Shown: one piece after another, positions 23,022-27,426 of the stretch | Layout: every line of letters begins with the position of its first letter | Numbering within the stretch: the first letter of the stretch is position 1 | NCBI GenBank assembly: GCA_036493915.1 | Contig: DASXPA010000010.1 | Coordinates: forward strand, 1 to 27,426 | Source: Palsa-1392 sp036493915 | GTDB lineage: Bacteria > Verrucomicrobiota > Verrucomicrobiia > Chthoniobacterales > UBA10450 | Direction of reading: 5' to 3' | Length of the DNA stretch: 27,426 bases | Notes under the pieces: model-generated | Told to the model about the DNA's origin: nothing | Seen by the model: the letters and a program-made list of their open reading frames with translations, nothing else | Database searches by the model: none | Translations under genes and position numbers: made by a program

Positions 23022-25454
23022 ATGAGCCGTTGCGATCTGCACCTGCATTCGAAGTTTAGCGATCGTTCGGAGGACTGGCTCTTTCGCCGGCTCGATTTTC
23101 CCGACAGCTATTCCGACCCCGAAGAGCTTTACGCCAAGGCGAAGGCGGCTGGAATGGACTTCGTCACTATTACCGATCACGACACGATTGCCGGTTGCCT
23201 AACGATCGCAGATCGTCCGGACGTCTTTATTAGCGAACAGCTCACGACTTACTTCCCGCAGGATCCCTGCAAGATCAGTTTGCTCGTTTGGGGAATCAGT
23301 GAGGAGCAGCACCGGGAGATCGTGCCCTTGCGTGAAAACATCCTCGAGCTGCAGGCTTATCTTCAACGCGAGTGGATCGCTCACGCCGTCGCGCACCCGC
23401 TCTACAGCATCAACGGCAAACTCACCACCTCGCATCTGGAGCGGCTCATTTTGCTTTTCCGCCATTTCGAAGGCATCAACGGCTTGCGCGATGCGCTCCT
23501 CAGCGATCTCGCATCCGAGCTGCTCAGCGCGCTGACACCGGAAAAGATCGAGACCTTCGCCCAGCGCCACGATCTCGCGCCAACCCATTCCGAGGCTTGG
23601 AAAAAAGTCTTCGTCGGCGGCTCCGATGATCACGGCGGCGTCTTTGTCGGCTCGGCCTTTACGGAAACACCGGCCGCGCACACGCCTAACGAGTTTCTCG
23701 ATCGGATTCACGCTGGCAACTGCCACGCCTGCGGGGAGGGGGGCACGCCTCTCGCTTTATCCCATGGCTTTTACAACACCCTCGCGCGCCTCCTTCAGGA
23801 TCGTTTTACCGAAAAGCTCGGCTCGAGCGCGGGTCTGGTGGAGAAAATGTTTTCGCGCTTCATGGAAGGGCGCGATCCGACGGAATTCACCCTCGGGGAG
23901 AAGGCCGGTTTCATTACCCAGGGCATTCTTTCTGGGAAAATCTTCGAGCTGGCGAAGCCCGCAAACCTTTCTCTCTGGCGGGAGTTATCCGGCTATTTCG
24001 CGCGCCCGGAAGTGAAAGCGGCATTGGCTCGCGAGACCGCGGAAATCGCCGAGCCGGAGCGGCGCACGTTCATCATGGCCAACGCCGCTTGCGAGCAACT
24101 GGCTTTTCGTTGTTTCGAGAAATTCGTCGAGCAAATCCGTGCCGGCAAAGTCATCGAAAGCCTGCAAGCCCTAACGAGTATAGCTCCCATTCTCGTCGTG
24201 CTCGCGCCTTACATTTACGCCTTTCACAGTCAGGCGCCCTCGCGCCGCTGGCTCCGCCAGGTCATGCTCGATTTTACCAGCGCGATTCCGCCCATCCTGC
24301 AAAATCGGAAGCGGGCCTGGTTTACCGACACTCTTGAGGAGGTCAACGGCGTCGCCACGACGATTCGCAAAATGGCCGCGGAAGCGCGCGACGCCGGCGA
24401 GCAGCTCACCGTTGTCACTTCCTGCGGCGAGCTCACGGCCGATGGTCTGCCGATCAAGAACTTCAAACCGATCGGTGAATTCGAGTTACCCGAGTACGAA
24501 CTCCAGAAGCTGAGTTTCCCGCCGATCCTGCAGATCCTCGACTATGTGCAGCGGGAGAGCTTTTCCGAGATCGTCATCAGCACGCCGGGGCCGACCGGTC
24601 TCACGGGCTTGCTCGCGGCGAAAATGTTGAACCTCGAGACGAGCGGGATTTATCACACCGATTTCCCGCAATACATTCGCATCCTGACCGATGATAGCTT
24701 TCTCGAGAGCCTGGCCTGGAAATACATGCAGTGGTTTTATGGCCGGATGGACACGATCTTTATCAACTCGGAGCAGTATCGCCAAAGCTGGATCGATCGT
24801 GGAATCGATCCCGCGAAGCTCAAGATTCTGCCCCGCGGACTCGATACCGAGCTTTTTACGCCGGCGCGAAGCGAGCCGGCGTTTTGGAGTAAATTCGGCT
24901 GTGACGGGAGCGACGTGCGCCTTCTCTACGTCGGAAGGATTTCGAAAGAGAAAGATCTCGACATGCTCGTGCACGCTTTCCGCGACTTGCGCCGGGATAA
25001 CGTCCCGGTACAGCTGTCGATCGTCGGGCACGGACCTTTTTCTGAGGCGCTTGCCGAACTGATCCCGGAAGCCTGTTTTACCGGATACCTAACGGGTAAA
25101 GAACTCGCTACGGCTTATGCTTCGGCTGACCTCTTTGTCTTCCCCAGCACGACCGACACTTTCGGCAACGTCATTATCGAAGCGCAGGCCGCGGGATTAC
25201 CGGTGGTCGTGTCGGACTTGGGCGGCCCGAAGGAGCTGGTCGAGGACGGGATCGACGGTCTCATCACAAAGGCGCGGGACGTGAACGATTTTGCGAGCGC
25301 CATCCGCCGTCTGGTCGAGGACGCCGATTTGCGCAAACAAATGAGCGCCGCGGCGCGTCTCCGGGTGCAAGACCGCAGCTGGCCCAGCGCCTTTCGAAGG
25401 TTTTGGGCGATGACCCAGTTCGCCCCAGCCGATCAGACGGCTCAACGAGAATAG
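23022..25454 (+). CDS. PHP-domain / GT4 glycosyltransferase fusion protein
   Basis: An 810-residue two-module protein. The N-terminal PHP domain (about residues 1-215) has the metal ligands DLHLHSKFSD (His7, His9), ITDHDT (Asp52, His53, Asp54), HAVAHPLYS (His121, His125) and GGSDDHGG (Asp202, Asp203, His204). A helical linker (about 220-430, LGEKAGFITQGILSGKIFEL...) follows. The C-terminal GT4 transferase (about 433-800) opens WFTDTLEEVNGVATTIRKM and includes LYVGRISKEKDLDMLVHAF and STTDTFGNVIIEAQAAGLPVVVSDLGGPKE (Glu720; the usual E-x7-E reads D712-x7-E720). PHP domains hydrolyse phosphate esters and GT4 enzymes build glycosides, so one chain may couple removal of a phosphate to sugar transfer. 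Upstream is a deacetylase-like gene, 6 bases away. The start gives the PHP motif at once. Confidence 0.93.
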   Translation: MSRCDLHLHSKFSDRSEDWLFRRLDFPDSYSDPEELYAKAKAAGMDFVTITDHDTIAGCLTIADRPDVFISEQLTTYFPQDPCKISLLVWGISEEQHREIVPLRENILELQAYLQREWIAHAVAHPLYSINGKLTTSHLERLILLFRHFEGINGLRDALLSDLASELLSALTPEKIETFAQRHDLAPTHSEAWKKVFVGGSDDHGGVFVGSAFTETPAAHTPNEFLDRIHAGNCHACGEGGTPLALSHGFYNTLARLLQDRFTEKLGSSAGLVEKMFSRFMEGRDPTEFTLGEKAGFITQGILSGKIFELAKPANLSLWRELSGYFARPEVKAALARETAEIAEPERRTFIMANAACEQLAFRCFEKFVEQIRAGKVIESLQALTSIAPILVVLAPYIYAFHSQAPSRRWLRQVMLDFTSAIPPILQNRKRAWFTDTLEEVNGVATTIRKMAAEARDAGEQLTVVTSCGELTADGLPIKNFKPIGEFELPEYELQKLSFPPILQILDYVQRESFSEIVISTPGPTGLTGLLAAKMLNLETSGIYHTDFPQYIRILTDDSFLESLAWKYMQWFYGRMDTIFINSEQYRQSWIDRGIDPAKLKILPRGLDTELFTPARSEPAFWSKFGCDGSDVRLLYVGRISKEKDLDMLVHAFRDLRRDNVPVQLSIVGHGPFSEALAELIPEACFTGYLTGKELATAYASADLFVFPSTTDTFGNVIIEAQAAGLPVVVSDLGGPKELVEDGIDGLITKARDVNDFASAIRRLVEDADLRKQMSAAARLRVQDRSWPSAFRRFWAMTQFAPADQTAQRE

Positions 25455-25472
25455 GGCCTGCGTCGAGCTCCC

Positions 25473-25510
25473 CAGATGAAGTATCCTCGATGCTTCGCTC
25501 AGTTCATCTG
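25473..25510. repeat. Nested inverted repeat after the PHP-GT4 gene
   Basis: CAGATGAA (25473-25480) pairs with TTCATCTG (25503-25510). Inside, GAAGTAT and ATGCTTC can pair with one G-T. No T run follows, so it does not look like a classical terminator; it resembles the dispersed palindromes elsewhere in this window. Confidence 0.45.
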
Positions 25511-25797
25511 TTCCAGCGCACCGCGGACCGAAGGTATTCCCACAATCGCGCCTTCCAAAGCGGATCCAACGCAAAGTCGCCAGGCTCTGCCGCCTGTCGC
25601 TGGTACTGCTGCTTTTCAATCAGACGGAGCGCTTGATGCGTTAGTTGCACGCAAATCACCATTTGCAGCCCGGCTGCGGTAAGACTGAGATCTTCCGCGG
25701 AGATGCGCCTATTCAGGGAGAGCTGAAATCGATGTTGAGCTAGTGCTGAAGCGATTACCGCCAAACACACAAGCGTTCCGACGAGGAAATATCTCAC
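25504..25797 (-). CDS. Small ORF with N-terminal hydrophobic segment, doubtful
   Basis: A possible 97-residue protein starting at a GTG. The N-terminus RYFLVGTLVCLAVIASALAQ is signal-peptide- or membrane-like, and the rest is polar and rich in Gln, Leu and Arg (LTHQALRLIEKQQYQRQAAE). I do not recognise a family and see no Shine-Dalgarno. It fills most of the 355-base space between the PHP-GT4 stop and the nucleotidyltransferase, with a base composition less GC-rich than its neighbours. It could be real or chance; 13 bases separate it from the nucleotidyltransferase stop. Confidence 0.35.
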   Translation of the reverse strand: MRYFLVGTLVCLAVIASALAQHRFQLSLNRRISAEDLSLTAAGLQMVICVQLTHQALRLIEKQQYQRQAAEPGDFALDPLWKARLWEYLRSAVRWNR

Positions 25798-25810
25798 GAA
25801 GATAACAGTG

Positions 25811-25860
25811 TCATTCGGAGCGCAGTGAAGAACCTTCCGGAGATTGCAGCGAGGAAGACC
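25811..25860. repeat. Two tandem copies of a degenerate palindromic repeat at a gene end
   Basis: TCATTCGGAGCGCAGTGAAG (from 25811) and TTCCGGAGATTGCAGCGAGG (from 25835) share the pattern CGGAG-x-GCAG-x-GA-GAA. They resemble the dispersed gattcttcgct-type repeats of many genomes. They cover the stop codon and last codons of the nucleotidyltransferase, which encode a matching peptide repeat, SSLQSPE then SSLRSE. Confidence 0.5.
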
Positions 25861-26572
25861 GATTCAGCTGCTCGAGAATCTCGGGATCGCGCACGTCGGC
25901 CCACGCCCCGACGAATTCGACCGTCTGCACCTTTTTCCCGGAATGAGCAAGAGCGCGGATCGCATCAGTGAGCTCATACTCGTCGCGGGGTGAGCGCTCG
26001 AGGCGCGCCGTGAACTCGAAGATGTTGGGGCGAAAAGTGTAAACGCCGGCGTTATACCACGGGCTGCTCGGCTCGTTAGGCTGCGGCTTTTCGCGCAGAT
26101 CGATGAGCTCGAAGCGCTCATTCATAAAAACCGCACCGCCTTTACTCACATCTTCGCTGCGGATCACGCTCACGATCGCTTCCGCCTCCTCGTCGAGCGT
26201 AACGAGGCGCTGGTAGTTCTCGCGATCGACCAGAATGTCGCCGTAGCTGAGAACGAACGGTTCTTGCCTAACGAATGCGCGCGCAAGCTCGACCGCCTTG
26301 CCGGTGCCATCCTGCTTCACCTGGGTGGCATATTGAATTCGAACGCCGTGGCGGGTGCCGTCGTCGAAGCATTGCCTAACGACGTTGGCCCGGTAGCCGA
26401 CGATGAGAAGAAAATCGGCGATGCCGGCGGCACGGAGGCCTTCGATAATGTGGAGCAGAATCGGTTTTCCGCGCACCGCGATCATCGGCTTGGGTAGCTC
26501 GTTTGTGAGGTCGCCCATGCGCGTGCCGCGGCCGGCGGCGAGGAGAACGGCCCGGGTGACTGTGTCGCTCAC
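25811..26572 (-). CDS. Sugar-1-phosphate nucleotidyltransferase family protein
   Basis: A 253-residue GT-A-fold nucleotidyltransferase that makes NDP-sugars from a sugar-1-phosphate. The N-terminus TRAVLLAAGRGTRMGDLTNELPKPMIAVRGKPIL holds the pyrophosphorylase signature G-x-G-T-R-M and K-P-M. The region VLSYGDILVDRENY carries the conserved Asp after the base-binding loop. EKPQPNEPSSPWYNAGVYTFRPNIFEF and WADVRDPEIL give the sugar-binding and second metal-site residues. The specific sugar (glucose, mannose, N-acetylmuramate or other) is not decidable. The GTG start overlaps the CDF stop (GTGA), so translation is probably coupled; an earlier start would overlap more. The C-terminal tail SSLQSPEGSSLRSE lies in a repeat. 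Confidence 0.85.
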   Translation of the reverse strand: MSDTVTRAVLLAAGRGTRMGDLTNELPKPMIAVRGKPILLHIIEGLRAAGIADFLLIVGYRANVVRQCFDDGTRHGVRIQYATQVKQDGTGKAVELARAFVRQEPFVLSYGDILVDRENYQRLVTLDEEAEAIVSVIRSEDVSKGGAVFMNERFELIDLREKPQPNEPSSPWYNAGVYTFRPNIFEFTARLERSPRDEYELTDAIRALAHSGKKVQTVEFVGAWADVRDPEILEQLNRSSSLQSPEGSSLRSE

Positions 26573-27426
26573 GAGATGGTGGCGTGGTCGCCGTGTTCGG
26601 TCGGGCAATCGGCGGGATCACACGCTTCGAACTGCACGGTGGTGTGTTCGATCCCGAAGCGATCGTGCAGGCCCTCGGCGATTTTGCGCAAGAGTTCGTC
26701 GTCGAGATTTGGATCGCGCTTCACGATGTGCGCCGTGCAGGCCGCCTCCGTTGTGCTTAGGCCCCAGATGTGAAGATGATGGACCGCGCCGACTTCGGGA
26801 AGGTCGTCGAGCCAGCTTTTGACCGCGTTGAGATCGATCCCTTCGGGCACGGCATCGAGCGCGAGATTGAGCGAGTCGCGAAACAGTCCCCACGTTCCAA
26901 AAACAATGATCGCGACGATGAGCAGACTGCTGATCGGGTCGATCAAATCCCAGCCGGTGCGCAAGATGATGAGGCCGGCAAGGACCCCGCCGACCGAGAC
27001 GGCGGCGTCAGCGGCCATGTGGAGGAAAGCGCCGCGAATGTTGAGATCCGATTTACGACCGCGCGCGAACATCCATGCCGTGATGCCATTTACGACCACG
27101 CCAACCGCCGCCACCCACATAATTGTTAGGCCAGCGACCGTCTCGGGGTGAACGATTCGCCGGATCGCTTCCCAGGCGATCGCTCCCACGCTTACGAGGA
27201 GAAGTAGTGCATTGAATAGCGCGGCGAGCACGGAGGTGCGGCGTAGCCCGTAGGTGTAACGTTCGGTTGCCCGGCGGCCTTGCAAATTAGACGCGGCCCA
27301 AGCCATGAGGAGACCGAGGACGTCGCCGAGATTGTGCCCGGCATCGGCGAGGAGCGTGAGCGAATGGCTAAGCAAACCGAAGACCACTTCCGCGCCGATG
27401 AAACCGCTGTTGAGGAAGATGCCGAT
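26569..27426 (-). CDS. CDF (cation diffusion facilitator) metal exporter, 5' end cut by window
   Basis: A partial protein of about 285 visible residues; the reading frame stays open to the right window edge, so the true start lies beyond 27426. It exports divalent metals such as zinc across the inner membrane by proton exchange. Early in the frame is GLLSHSLTLLADAGHNLGDVLGLLMAW, carrying the first metal ligands (Asp-x3-His-x-x-x-Asp pattern). Later come WMFARGRKSDLNIRGAFLHMAADAAVSVGGVLAGLII (the second ligand set H-x3-D) and the cytoplasmic C-terminal domain (VGAVHHLHIWGLSTTEAACTAHIV, DPADCPTEHGDHA). Cys/His ligands at the end are His-rich. The family resembles ZitB/CzcD. It overlaps the nucleotidyltransferase by four bases. 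Confidence 0.92.
   Translation of the reverse strand: MGIFLNSGFIGAEVVFGLLSHSLTLLADAGHNLGDVLGLLMAWAASNLQGRRATERYTYGLRRTSVLAALFNALLLLVSVGAIAWEAIRRIVHPETVAGLTIMWVAAVGVVVNGITAWMFARGRKSDLNIRGAFLHMAADAAVSVGGVLAGLIILRTGWDLIDPISSLLIVAIIVFGTWGLFRDSLNLALDAVPEGIDLNAVKSWLDDLPEVGAVHHLHIWGLSTTEAACTAHIVKRDPNLDDELLRKIAEGLHDRFGIEHTTVQFEACDPADCPTEHGDHATIS

Larger units (their letters stand above)
396..27131. repeat. Dispersed 9-base word TCGTTAGGC / GCCTAACGA
   Basis: The exact 7-base core is at (forward) 1685, 4323, 7130, 8696, 9429, 15988, 17241, 17766, 19195, 20015, 20503, 20873, 21472, 22166, 26075, 27125, and (reverse) 396, 970, 2531, 2577, 5179, 6338, 16038, 17536, 17996, 22508, 23010, 23197, 23684, 26266, 26374. 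The full 9-base form occurs 23 times. Near variants are at 7777, 10801, 12311, 13331, 17363, 19913, 22257, 24170 and 25088. Flanks show no further consensus. The entry spans first to last copy; it is not a continuous element. Confidence 0.85.

Noticed and set aside
396..27131. GTTAGGC/GCCTAAC words as integron attC sites
   Set aside because: GTTRRRY and RYYYAAC are the attC cores, but the copies are not paired at attC spacing, show no hairpin with L boxes, and mostly lie inside conserved housekeeping genes; no integrase is present.
396..27131. The word as a KOPS or Chi-type strand-biased signal
   Set aside because: The copies are split 16 to 15 between strands over 27 kb, against the strong bias expected of either.
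1..27426. CRISPR array, tRNA, rRNA or transposase
   Set aside because: No evenly spaced direct repeats, no tRNA cloverleaf seen by eye, and no recognisable mobile-element protein among the open frames.

Overview
The window is high-GC bacterial chromosome with about 25 recognisable genes on both strands, mostly housekeeping and metabolic. There are no tRNA or rRNA genes, no CRISPR array, no transposase and no phage genes. A PEP-CTERM protein, a compact sucC-sucD-gltA cluster, a Der GTPase, a tmk-holB pair and many short palindromic intergenic repeats suit a free-living Gram-negative organism. My best guess is Verrucomicrobiota of the soil or freshwater type. That is inference; no marker gene here fixes the phylum.

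Layout, left to right. carA is followed by a small exported Cys/His protein, an aldo/keto reductase and, on the minus strand, a small exported protein. A TCA-cycle block follows (sucC, two tandem VOC-fold proteins, sucD, gltA), ending in a palindromic repeat. Next come an MFS exporter, a TIM-barrel protein overlapping a YbhN-type membrane protein, a RibD_C-type reductase, a START-like protein with a FabF-type ketosynthase, and a coiled-coil zinc-ribbon protein. A PEP-CTERM protein with a strong terminator stands alone. Then come pgsA and der, a minus-strand Gfo/Idh/MocA oxidoreductase, and two TPM-domain proteins. After these lie tmk-holB (minus), an EVE-domain protein, a polysaccharide deacetylase-like protein and an 810-residue PHP-glycosyltransferase fusion. 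The right end holds a doubtful small ORF, a sugar nucleotidyltransferase and a CDF metal exporter cut by the window edge, all minus strand.

The most striking signal is not a gene. The word TCGTTAGGC / GCCTAACGA occurs 23 times exactly by eye, where roughly 0.2 would be expected at this base composition. Its 7-base core GTTAGGC / GCCTAAC occurs 31 times against about 3.5 expected. It appears in both orientations about equally, in all three reading frames inside conserved genes, and at gene junctions, where it often supplies the stop codon and once nearly joins a stop to the next start (tmk to holB). This looks like a genome-wide DNA-level signal, such as an uptake-like sequence, a protein-binding site or a methylation site. 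A second layer consists of degenerate palindromic repeats at gene ends, some of which encode the last residues of proteins.

All counts and coordinates were made by eye; function calls rest on recognised motifs and not on database searches.
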